From NCBI GenBank assembly GCA_947095585.1, contig OX352765.1, forward strand, positions 58,802,920-58,866,919: a DNA stretch of 64,000 bases, in the 5' to 3' direction. The stretch is from Nephrocerus scutellatus (lineage: Eukaryota; Arthropoda; Insecta; Diptera; Pipunculidae). Position numbers and translations under genes: made by a program. The notes under the pieces were generated by a model that saw nothing but the letters and a program-made list of their open reading frames with translations, did not search any database and was not told the origin of the DNA. Shown here in pieces: positions 22,271-31,387 of the stretch. How positions within the stretch are numbered: the stretch's first letter is position 1; the number at the start of each line of letters is the position of its first letter.

Positions 22271-22925
22271 GTTGGTGGTCGGGACCATTTCTGAATGAAT
22301 TTTTGAATTATATTCCTGGACTGATTTAAAAAGAAGGTCGTCAAAACTAGTATATGACTATTTTCTGTTTTTAGGCAACGCACTATTTCTTATTTATTTT
22401 ATCTATTTGCTTAACATGTTCTATTGCTTTTGAGTTTATTATTTTGACCTGTGCATATTTTTTCTGTGGAATAAATGACTATGAGAACGGTATGTCCTGT
22501 ATATTCGGGTATAGGAGTGGGTTGAATAAGAGGCTTTAAAGGATGCCGGTCATATTTTTGTTCTTTGAAAGTTGTACACTGTTTTACATTTTGAGACATT
22601 TTTGAATGCATTTTCGGGAAATAGAACTTCTGCAGGATTAGATTCTTATTTTCACTAGCTTCTCTATGTGCTCTTCTGTGTTCTTTGGTCATTATTTCTT
22701 CTTGTTCGGATTTCGATGTTTGCGAAATGTTGTGGATATATGTTTTGAATTCGACCCATGATGTTTTCTGAGGTTAAGAGTCAATTGATCAATGCAGGAT
22801 TAATGTGTGTTTTAAGTATAGAAATTAAGTTTCGTCTGAGTAGTGTGGTCTTTTTATGGTAAGTAGGGAATGGTATTTCAAAAGTACTTTCATTTGTTTC
22901 GCTTGTTAAAATAAAGATTTGATTA
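22271..22925 (-). pseudogene. Gypsy-type integrase and RNase H-integrase linker remnant
   Basis: Minus-strand counterpart of the plus-strand integrase pieces at 15412-15676 and 19540-20045. From 22692 it reads ASENKNLILQKFYFPKMHS and continues to 22411. 22271-22390 carries the EYNSKIHS-like block and the SEIVRCL block. 22700-22920 fits the linker between RNase H and integrase. Stops and deletions separate the parts, so it is not functional. Confidence 0.65.
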
Positions 22926-23757
22926 AACAAGTGTCCGACAACCATCACAAAAACACAAAATTCCCACCAGGTTCTGCAAATAGTCCAATGACATAGAACG
23001 CAGAACCACTAAAAAGTTACTTCTGGTCAGAGCCGCCGTTGTGGAAACAACTAACCGCTCCGTGTTCTTTACGAAGAATTTTTGATATTTATAAATTATT
23101 TCTGTTGGATGCACTAACACAGGGTATTGACTGATACCTTCACTTTACTCTGCCAGCCCCTTCCACCCGTAGACTGCAATACCGAGTGAGCATCGAATGA
23201 TATATATTCACTTTACTCACTCTGGTTTCTAGCCGCCGTTGTGCATGCAACAAACCGCTCCGAGTTCTTCACGAACTATTTTTTTTGAAACTGACTGATA
23301 CATATTCACTTTACTCTGTCAGTTCTGTCAGCCCGAAGACCGCAACACCGAGGGAGCATCGAATGAAATATATTCACTTTACTCACTCGCTATACCAGCA
23401 TTTCTTCGCAGTAGTGAATTTCGCTCACTTCACCTTGTCAACACCGCTACCCCGCTCTCCGTGATCAGCTGGTGTCCATACTTCGTTCACTCGGATGAAC
23501 CAAGAAACCTCCTAAACCTCTTCCCCGTCCGTACGTGTCACCCAATTATTTAGGAACATATATATTTAGATATCCGTAGCTGTAAGTAACATCGTAAATA
23601 GTATAAGTATTCAGTAGTTTTCAATAATAAATAAAAAATAAATAAAATTATAAAAAGAAAATATATCAAACAAAACAAAACCTCTAATTAATTTGTAACG
23701 CACCGAACAACACCAACGAACCCTGGGTGTACGGCGAGCGTCACCCGAGCAAACACT
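22921..23757. mobile_element. Putative LTR or solo-LTR insertion in gypsy-type pol
   Basis: It lies between the minus-strand RT remnant (23760-24190) and the linker/integrase remnant (22271-22925), where RNase H coding would be expected. It starts near TGTCCGACAACC and ends near CACCCGAGCAAACA (TG...CA). Inside are two copies of a ~200-bp repeat with AGCCGCCGTTGTG...CGCTCCG boxes (23032 and 23233), CTCACTTTACTC-like motifs, and an A-rich stretch with AATAAA near 23630. Boundaries and family are inferred from context only. Confidence 0.4.
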
Positions 23758-23759
23758 GT

Positions 23760-24195
23760 ATGAAATGATAATATCGTTTGAAGTCAATGATTTTTTTTAT
23801 TTTTTCAAATGCGCCTATTGCTTCGGGGGTAAGTTTTATGAGTTTTTTAATTGAAGAGTGTTTGGAGACACGTCCGTCCTCCCCTCTTAAAAGGGTTGTC
23901 AGGAGTTTTGCGAGCTTCGCATAGTATTTAAATAAGTCTGTAGTATTCTGACAGACCGAGGTACGATCTCAAATCTTTAAGTGTTGTAGGAAGTGGTAAA
24001 TTTGTAATGGCCTCTAGTTTTTTTGGGTTTGTTCTTATTCCTGTGAATGAGATTATAAAACCTAAAAATTAAACTTCTGTTTTCAAAAATTCGCTGTATC
24101 GCGTTGAACTTTCATGTTTGCGTCACAAACTTTTTCTACGTTTTGTAAATGTGACTTTTCGTCTTATAAAATAAAATAATGTCATCTATATGACT
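23760..24195 (-). pseudogene. Gypsy-type reverse transcriptase remnant (thumb/connection)
   Basis: Reading the minus strand from ~24190: a YIDDII-like catalytic box (Tyr-Ile-Asp-Asp, ~24180), an LKxVxxxCxxxN-like stretch, then SSIKKLIKLTPEAIGAFEKIKK (23870-23790), typical of the RT-to-RNase H connection of gypsy/17.6-type pol. Several stops and frameshifts. Probably the same disrupted element as 22271-22925. Confidence 0.65.
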
Positions 24196-24489
24196 GAAAG
24201 ACTGAAAGAAAATAGTGTTAATTTTTTTAATGGTACATTCACATATTATTCATTTCATCACGTATTCATTGAAACACGTAATTCGAGAATTTCATTTTTT
24301 TCATGTTTATCAGTCATAAATAAAATTTATTAAAACGAATTCATCTGAATCAGGTAATGTAACATTATACATAATATAAATATCATCTACTATAATATGT
24401 GAAAATATTATTATTACAATAATAAACCACTTTTAAGAACCTCAACCAAGAAACAACCGATGAACCCTAAATTACCAAAACATATCTCT
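24196..24489. other. AT-rich spacer, nothing recognised
   Basis: About 300 bp of AT-rich sequence between the RT remnant and the IS630/Tc1-like transposase. Apart from CAYGTWTTCATTGAAACACG-like short matches, no repeat, ORF or RNA gene was seen. Confidence 0.6.
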
Positions 24490-25190
24490 TGAAAAAAAAA
24501 ATATTTTAATAAAACTGTTTGAAGGAGGGGAAACAGTCCAAAATGCGGCAAATATCGCCGGACTAAATATTAACTCTGCTAAAACAGTGCTTCGTCGTTA
24601 CAGACAGAGTGCTAATTTTTAATAAAAAATAAAGGAGGAAATCGACCTACAAAACTAACCACATAACTATTAACCAAAATTGAACGGATACTTGAAACTA
24701 ACACTAATTTGTTTTTTTATTATTTATTTTTTTTTTCAAAATATAAGTATTGGAAAATTTCAGCATGGGCTCAACAAAACCGTGAAAAATTGATATTCAT
24801 TGATGAATCCGAGTTTAACATGCATTTGCGCCGAAGGCATGCGAGGTCTAAACTAAATACACCGGCTCGTATCATTCTCCCTTCAGTAAGAGGTAGAAAT
24901 GTCACGCTTATAGCAATGCAATGGAAGTAAGTTAATCATCATCTAAGAGTTAATTTCAAAATTGGATGGTTTTATTATTTTATAATGAATAATACCCAGG
25001 TTCATAAAACGTCAGAAGTAAAGATGCTTATTGAAATATTTCAAAACCACATCCAGTATATTCCGCCTTACTCCCCGATGTTAAATCCAATAGCAAAAGC
25101 GTTCTCAAAAATTAAATCCAAAGCTCGAGATTTGTTATAGACCGAAATCTTGTCCATGTGATTACACAGAGCGTAAATTCTGTTACAGCC
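24490..25190 (+). pseudogene. IS630/Tc1-like DDE transposase, first part
   Basis: Degraded transposase of the Tc1/mariner-IS630 superfamily, which would move a TIR element into TA sites. Seen in order: a helix-turn-helix with NAANIAGLNINSAKTVLRRY (24507-24620), the first catalytic Asp in FIDESEFNMHLRRRHARS (24802), the segment IMNNTQVHKT (~24990), then QYIPPYSPMLNPIAKAFSKIK (~25050-25110). The second catalytic Asp is Asn and the catalytic Glu is Ala, and there are stops at several points, so it cannot work. Its 3' continuation lies at 48597-48665; the retrotransposon array at 25191-48592 is inserted in it. Confidence 0.78.
25187..25190. repeat. Target-site duplication AGCC (left)
   Basis: AGCC directly before the first base of LTR1; the same four bases follow LTR3 at 48593-48596. 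A 4-bp duplication is usual for Ty3/Gypsy elements of this type. Confidence 0.75.
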
Positions 25191-25912
25191 TGAAATGGTA
25201 GATAAAATGTTTTTACAAGTGGTTGGCACCACCAAAACTCCCCCCCTTACAGCTTGTGTGGTTGGTCCGTAGACGGATGCAGGCAACTGGGTATGTAGTG
25301 GCGAAACATAAAGAAAAGGGAGAATGGATACAGAGAATTTGAAAAAAAAAAGAATTTTTTGTATGTAGCGAAGATTAGTACCACCACTTCGAATTATTTG
25401 TTAAACCGGTTTTGGCTGTCACCAATTCAGAGATTGGCAACCATAAATCATACGACCTAAACGACGAATAGCATATTGCCACGTCTACGGCATAACTTCC
25501 GTATAGACCAGATGCAAGTATGTATACACAATACACCTCGTATGATTTGGTGAGAGGCAAACAGAAAAAAAAGAAAATAAACACACAAATATGCCTGAGA
25601 GTCTCGCTCGCATTATCATCGGTGAGTGCAGATTAGTAAAGTCACTGAATTGTCACTAGGCAGGGCTGAGCGGGGCGATTGACGAAAGGTGACGAATGTT
25701 CGGTCGTGCGAAGGATATACACTGCATCGTATGATGTATTTGTGTTTTGATGGCTTGGTCGCCGACTGGGAGGTAAAAGGGAGACGTGGTTGTGAGGTTG
25801 AGTTGGGTTTGCTGGGTCATGGTGAAGCAGGCGAAATTTGGTGACTGACCAAAGTGGTCGGCGTGAACTTTGTATCGTTAACCAACGCGGCCAAAAGAAA
25901 TTCTTGGTACAG

Positions 25913-26300
25913 TCGAATCCAAAGCGGTCGCAGTGGAAAGTTTCCATCGAAAACCACGCGGTCCGAGCACCTTTTTATATAGTGATCAAAGCGGTCACAG
26001 TGGTTAAAATTTTGTTCGTCTAATCCAAAGTGGTGACGTAGTTAAACTTGTTCATCGAATCCAAAGCGGTCGCAGTGGAAAGTTTCCATCGAAAACCACG
26101 CGGTCCGAGCACCTTTTTATATAGTGATCAAAGCGGTCACAGTGGTTAAATTTTTGTTCATCTAATCCAAAGCAGTGACGTAGTTAAAACTTGTTCATCG
26201 AATCCAAAGCGGTCGCAGTTCCATCGAAAACCACGCGGTCCGAGCCATTTTGCACATTGGTTAAAATTTTGTTCATCTATACCAAAGCGGTCGCAGTGGA
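25913..26300 (+). repeat. LTR1 internal ~142-bp repeats with GCGGTCGCAGTGG motif
   Basis: TCGAATCCAAAGCGGTCGC starts at 25913, 26055 and 26198 (periods 142 and 143; the third copy is shortened). Each copy has several CAAAGCGGTC(G/A)CAGTGG and ACCACGCGGTCC boxes and the first two a TATATAG. The density of GCGGTC elements suggests repeated protein-binding sites upstream of transcription start. That is inference. Confidence 0.8.
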
Positions 26301-26909
26301 GTATTGTTTTTTGTTAATCAACGCGGTCCCGTGGGAGATCGTAAATTGTTTGATTCGAGACTTTTCGGATTCAGAGCGCGAACTGCGTAGCCGGTGGCGT
26401 ATGCATAGTATAGCATGAACAGTTTTCCGCATTTTAAAGAAAAATACAAGCGGTCAAGGTGCAGGAAACTCGCTGCTTAATCTGGGCCCGATGATCCTGA
26501 ACTGCCCTAAGTAACCCCCTTACTCACCATTGAAGTGAAGCAACCGCAACGAGGACTATTCTTCAAAACCCCGTTCCCTTAACGAATTAGCTTTACATCA
26601 CAAATCTATTTAGAATTCTAGCCTTAACGACGGGGTCCCTATTTGGGCCCCAAAAGTTGTAATGAGAGTCCACCTGGTCTGCCAGGCTTCAAGGGTATTC
26701 AATCAATTCTGCTTAATCATAAACTTTGTCCCCTACAGTTCATCGTCATCGACAGCGCTGCCGACGTCGGGTGGATATATGCACGTAAGTGGTTTCATCT
26801 TTACTTATTTTTTTTAATTTTAACTCGCAGAATATTCAGTTCCTTTGAGCTTTGGAAAAAGGTGGCTGTCAATCAAAACAGTAGTAATGCCCATGAATTT
26901 TTGGTTAAA

Positions 26910-27440
26910 GCTGCAATTATCATTAACAAATTAAATTACTGAGTTACTTAATAGTAAGCCCAAATGGCTTTATATCTTAGGAAAGCTTAGAAGCTTTATT
27001 TATCTTATTAACTTGAATATATATATATTAAAAGCTTGAAAGCTTCAAATACCATTAACATGTAAATTACTGATTTACTTGATAGTAACGCCAACTGGCT
27101 TTATTGTCGATTCGCGCCGATTATCATTAATAAATTTTAAATATGTGTATATTATTAAAGCGGTAAAGCTGCAATTATCATTAACAAATTAAATTACTGA
27201 GTTACTTAATAGTAAGCCTAAATGGCTTTATATCTTAGGAAAGCTTAGTAGCTTCATTATCTTATTAACGTGAATATATATATATTTAAAGCTTGAAAGC
27301 TTTAAATGCCATTAACATGTAAATTACTAATTTACTTGATAGTAACGCCAACTGGCTTTATTATCGATCCGCTTCGATTATCATTAATAAATTTTAAATA
27401 TGTCTACATTATTGATGTTGTAAGCTGCAATTATCATTAA
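26910..27440 (+). repeat. LTR1 internal 258-bp repeats
   Basis: GCTGCAATTATCATTAA starts at 26910, 27168 and 27424. The unit is AT-rich with two internal related halves (TACTGAGTTACTTAATAGTAA... and TACTGATTTACTTGATAGTAA...), each with an AAGCTTGAAAGCTT-like palindrome. Present in all three LTRs. Confidence 0.8.
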
Positions 27441-27620
27441 TAGAGAGTATCTGCTTGCTTGTTATTAATACTCGACTGGCTTGTTGCCAACCCCTTAAAT
27501 GTAACAGTAGTATTGACGCTTGGTCATATTAAAATTACGAAAGCTTCCTGTAATAAAGCTTATAAAACTTTAATATTCGTTATCTTAAACCTTGTCAAAG
27601 GACCTCCTAGGTAATATGAT

Positions 27621-27632
27621 GGGGATTTCCCC
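27621..27632. promoter_or_regulatory. kappaB-like palindrome in LTR1
   Basis: GGGGATTTCCCC fits the Rel/NF-kappaB consensus GGGRNNYYCC and the insect form GGGGATTYYY on either strand. It is unchanged in LTR2 and LTR3. Function is not shown by the sequence alone. Confidence 0.4.
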
Positions 27633-28181
27633 GAAATAAATTTGTATGCTTAGAATTGGAATTGTGTATTTTTTTTTCTTTGGGTTATTTTGAAGACGCT
27701 TACCTATTGAACGAACAATGGGGGAAGTGTAATTAAATAGCTTGCTACTCTTCCAGCCCAGGGAATACCGGAGTTAGGGGAAAACCCACGCAATGAGGGG
27801 GTTCCAAAGTCAGCGTGGACCCATGGAAGGGAGGGTATAGAAAGGGGTGAGGAAAGGGCTAATGTGAACATGGGTCTCCATGGTAGCTAGAAGTTCGAAA
27901 CTATTGGCGTCTTCTCCTCTAAGCGCTTTTCAATGTCCTATCTTGTTTTTTTATTTCACATTCGCGACGGCACGCTAACTTTTTTTTCTGTGTAATGTGG
28001 TGCGGGCATAGCGACGTCCAAGGACCCACCCCACGACGCGACGAGCTAAGTAGTGGTATCCAGGCGTGCCACCGGGACGAAGCTAGCTCCAACGAAAGGA
28101 GAGGGAGGAGAGGTGATCACCTTTCGCCTTTTCTCTCCGTGACAAAAACCCTGTCAAACCGAAGAAAACCATTACAGAAAA

Positions 28182-28199
28182 TGGCGCCCAACGTGGGGC
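28182..28199 (+). promoter_or_regulatory. Primer binding site for tRNA-Lys, unit 1
   Basis: TGGCGCCCAACGTGGGGC lies 5 bp after the LTR end and is complementary to the 3' end of insect tRNA-Lys as I know it, over all 18 bases. This fixes the direction of the element as plus. Confidence 0.9.
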
Positions 28200-29724
28200 C
28201 CGAAGGAAGTCAGTTATGCTGATTTTCTTTTGGGTTCCATCATCTAACTTTGCTTTAATTTTCCTCTTTTAGCTTAATATATATATTGGCCTATACGACC
28301 TTATCTTGCAACTGAGCGCGGACAGTTAGTCAGTCATTTGGAATTGCAGGTTTTTTGGCGCTCCTAGCCGAATTCCTGACCAAAGTTACTGGTCTAAATA
28401 AACCCTTCGATATCCCTCTACGATATTGAGGATGTTCCGCAACAAGTTTCTTTTCCCTTCTATCAGGACTTCAGACGGTTGTTCAGGATGATCAGACCTT
28501 CTTGTGAGATAGCAGACGTTTCGCTGTGAGCAGACGACCTGCCCGAAGAACAGTTGGATTATCTTGTAGTCGAGACGTCCACAATTTCATCTTTAATATC
28601 TATTTAAATTTTTTGCTCGCCTAATTTTGTCTGGCCAGAGCTCTTTTGGCCTACGACGTAAAGGAAGATCCTAGTGTCACCCCTCCTTGGTGCTCAAGAG
28701 GCTTTCATTAACGTTATTTCGAAAGACTGTGTGTATTGCGGAGTCCCTGAGACGCGTTTGGATTTTCTTGGAATTGCCGGCGAATTGTATTTGGTGTTCG
28801 TCCTGACCAGAGAATCCACCGCATATTCGGGGTGTTGAAAATTACTAAATTCACCCATTTAAATTTCTTTATTTCAAATATAACAGTGGGAATAGTTTCA
28901 GGTACTGCGTTCCTGGAAACCCGGATTACCATGGGTAATCATAGTTAGAAGACTGGTGTCCTTATGCTACATCGGACTTGACGGGGCCAGGTTCTTCCAA
29001 GTTCTGCAGGGATAGCATTCGTTTAACTGCCTGCATCATGGAAGTGAATCAGTATTAAGTATATGTCTAGTAAGGATTACTAAACCAGATTTCTGATGGC
29101 AATGGTTGTGTGGTTGTTTGATTAGATTTGTATAAGTATTCCTGCCTGGATGTGTGATATGGTGGCTACAACCCCGCTTGGGATACCTGTGGCTGGGAGA
29201 GCGAGTGAATGTTATTGACCCCTAAAACTTTTTTTTGATTTCGAAACTATCTAGTATTATATTGGATACTGTAGATTATTGTCGAAATTAGGACACAATA
29301 CCTTTTAGACTTATCGCTTTAATTTATAAGTTGGTAGTTACGTGTTCGTTTTTGGATGGTTCGGTGTTAGGTAATGCTGGATTGTTCGTGTTATTGAGTT
29401 TCGGGTTTTTATGGTGACTTCGGATCACCTTTTAATATTTTTAAGTTGATTTAGAAGTAAGATACATAACTTATAATCACGGTTAATCTAAGTAAGTAGT
29501 TATTTAGATTAAGGTATTTCGATACATCTCGTTTGCCGAAACCATTTAAAGAGGTTATTCTGCTGGCGGATTGAACGGTCGCCCAGAATTTCACTCCAAT
29601 ACTTGGATTTTTATTAAACTATTACAATTGTTATTCTGAAAGGACTAGGGTCAAGATCGGTATTCTGGCTGAGTTATAATTCAGATTTTCTACGGCATTG
29701 AACTTTAGGGTTTGGGTTGGTAAA
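28200..29724 (+). other. 5' untranslated leader, unit 1
   Basis: About 1.5 kb between the primer binding site and gag with no ORF of note. Such a long leader could hold packaging or internal ribosome entry structures; none can be pointed to by eye. Confidence 0.7.
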
Positions 29725-31332
29725 ATGTTTACCATACGTAGCAACGAGGACTTGAGCCGCCTCAATCCAAGCGTAGTATGTCAGGTGTGTAAGGCTGAAC
29801 TGGTCCCTGAAGTGGAAAGTCTAAGTACCCCATGTGGACATGTGTTTCATCATACGTGCATCACTGAATATTTAAAGACTGCGGACAAGTGCCCTACATG
29901 TAAAACTGATTGTGTAGGTAACAGTCTTAAGCCAATAGAAGTGACGTGTGTGGATCCAAGCATTGTCAATGAAGGAAAGAGACAACACCGCAAACGGACG
30001 CCTGCTGCAAAGGGAGCCATACCTAAAACTATGACCACTCGTAGCACTAGCGGCGGAAAGAGGGGCCATATCGAGCAAAAGCGTTACGCACAGAGGAGTC
30101 TCCTTGATGACGAAATTTTCTTTGAAGACAACCGTCAAAGGTTGGGAACACGTCCGACTCCTGTTTTGGAAAAACCGCTTACCACGGACGAAGTTAAAGC
30201 CATGATAAATAGAGCCTTTGAACAACACAAGGAGGAAACCCTTGAATGTCTAACTAGTAAACTGACTGACGTTGTAACGTCCAACATACAGAAGTGTTTA
30301 GGAAATCTGAATCTTCAAGCACAGCCAGACCAATTCAGTCTTCCGAGCCTTTCTCAGAATCGCCAAAATGATTTTACTCGTCTTCCTTCATCCATGACTT
30401 CAAATGGTCTTCAATCGAATCTTCGAAATGTTACCTTTGCACAGAATCAGGTTTCGAACTCCGGTCACTCACTTGACTTGGGTAAGTCGGATCGTTTCAC
30501 TAACATGATACAAAAATGGCAAATTCGTTTTGATGGCACCATAGACGGACTCACCGTGGATGAATTTCTGTACCGAGTTCAAGTCCTGACCAATCAAACC
30601 CTGTATGGGGATTTTTCGGTTATCTGCAATAACTTTCACATGTTGCTTCATGGGAAAGCCAGTGACTGGTTTTGGAGGTATCATCGGAGTGTGCAGCAGT
30701 GTAATTGGTTTGATTTATGCGAAGCCTTGCGTATGCAATATAAAGACAATCGTACAGATTATGATCTGTTGGAGAATGTTCGGTCGAGGAAGCAGAAAGA
30801 TCGAGAAACGTTCGACGAGTACTTCGATTCTATTTCTGTGCTGACCAATCGGTTAAACTCTCAAATAAATGAATGTGAACTCGTTGAAATCATATCTCGA
30901 AATCTCCGGCCGGATATTCGCCACGAGATACTGTACCTAACAATTAACTCTGTGGCCCAACTCCGAGATATCTGCCGTAAGCGGGAGAGATTCCTAGCAG
31001 ATGTTAGTCGTGGAGTGGTCGGATGGCGAAACCCGATGCCACGTCGTAATGTCGCAGAAGTGGACATGAACGCTAGACAGCACCAGGAGGTCTCCAAGCC
31101 GCCAATCGCGAAAGGCGAAAATATTACCGTGGCTGTCAATAATGTTCTCACCTGCTGGAACTGTAGCGAGACTGGTCATCGTTATGTAGATTGCTTAAGA
31201 GAGCGTCGGATCTTTTGCTATGGATGCGGGGCGGAAAACGTCTACAAACCTAACTGCACGAAGTGTAAGGCGTCGGGAAACTCCAAAGCGGGTGTGGCTC
31301 AGCTTCGACAGCGCAACCCACACCCCAATTAA
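29725..31332 (+). CDS. gag: Gag with N-terminal RING-H2 finger, unit 1 (535 aa)
   Basis: Structural protein of the retrotransposon particle. The ATG at 29725 (AAAATGTT) is preferred; the frame is open from a TTG at 29698, and residue numbers below count from that TTG. Residues 28-68 form a RING-H2 finger, C28-x2-C31-x14-C46-x-H48-x2-H51-x2-C54-x10-C65-x2-C68, with the usual CGHVFHHTC core. A basic linker follows (75-135), then a helical capsid-like part (about 270-430; segments KWQIRFDG, DWFWRYHRS, ETFDEYFDSI and LRPDIRHEILY). The zinc knuckle CWNCSETGHRYVDC and a second Cys-rich CYGCG...NCTKC motif lacking the usual His are near the C-terminus. The ORF is intact. RING domains often act as E3 ubiquitin ligases; ligase activity here is inferred. 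Confidence 0.9.
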   Translation: MFTIRSNEDLSRLNPSVVCQVCKAELVPEVESLSTPCGHVFHHTCITEYLKTADKCPTCKTDCVGNSLKPIEVTCVDPSIVNEGKRQHRKRTPAAKGAIPKTMTTRSTSGGKRGHIEQKRYAQRSLLDDEIFFEDNRQRLGTRPTPVLEKPLTTDEVKAMINRAFEQHKEETLECLTSKLTDVVTSNIQKCLGNLNLQAQPDQFSLPSLSQNRQNDFTRLPSSMTSNGLQSNLRNVTFAQNQVSNSGHSLDLGKSDRFTNMIQKWQIRFDGTIDGLTVDEFLYRVQVLTNQTLYGDFSVICNNFHMLLHGKASDWFWRYHRSVQQCNWFDLCEALRMQYKDNRTDYDLLENVRSRKQKDRETFDEYFDSISVLTNRLNSQINECELVEIISRNLRPDIRHEILYLTINSVAQLRDICRKRERFLADVSRGVVGWRNPMPRRNVAEVDMNARQHQEVSKPPIAKGENITVAVNNVLTCWNCSETGHRYVDCLRERRIFCYGCGAENVYKPNCTKCKASGNSKAGVAQLRQRNPHPN

Positions 31333-31387
31333 TTTCTACTACGGAGGTCGTCCCATTAAAGGAAACATGTTTACGTGTCTCTGATAG

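Larger units (their letters stand above)
25191..28176 (+). mobile_element. LTR1 (5' LTR, 2986 bp)
   Basis: Starts TGAAATGG (one mismatch to the canonical TGTAATGG) and ends CCATTACA. Diagnostic differences from LTR3 include 7 Cs where LTR3 has 9 (~25240), AGCTTGTG against AGCTAGTG, loss of GGAAAG after GTCGCAGT (~26215) and lack of a ~26-bp GC-rich piece near 27880. Contents: ~142-bp repeats at 25913-26300, 258-bp repeats at 26910-27440, a kappaB-like palindrome at 27621, and TATATAG boxes within CTTTTTATATAGTG (~25977 and ~26119). Small ORFs inside are shared by all three LTRs and look non-coding. Confidence 0.92.

Noticed and set aside
25642..25947. LTR ORFs of 61-101 aa repeated at 35.8 and 46.0 kb
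   Set aside because: They lie in LTR sequence and recur only because LTRs repeat; composition and overlap argue against coding.
28182..28235. Start codon ATGGCGCCCAACGTGG as a protein start
   Set aside because: This is the primer binding site; the frame ends within a few dozen codons.
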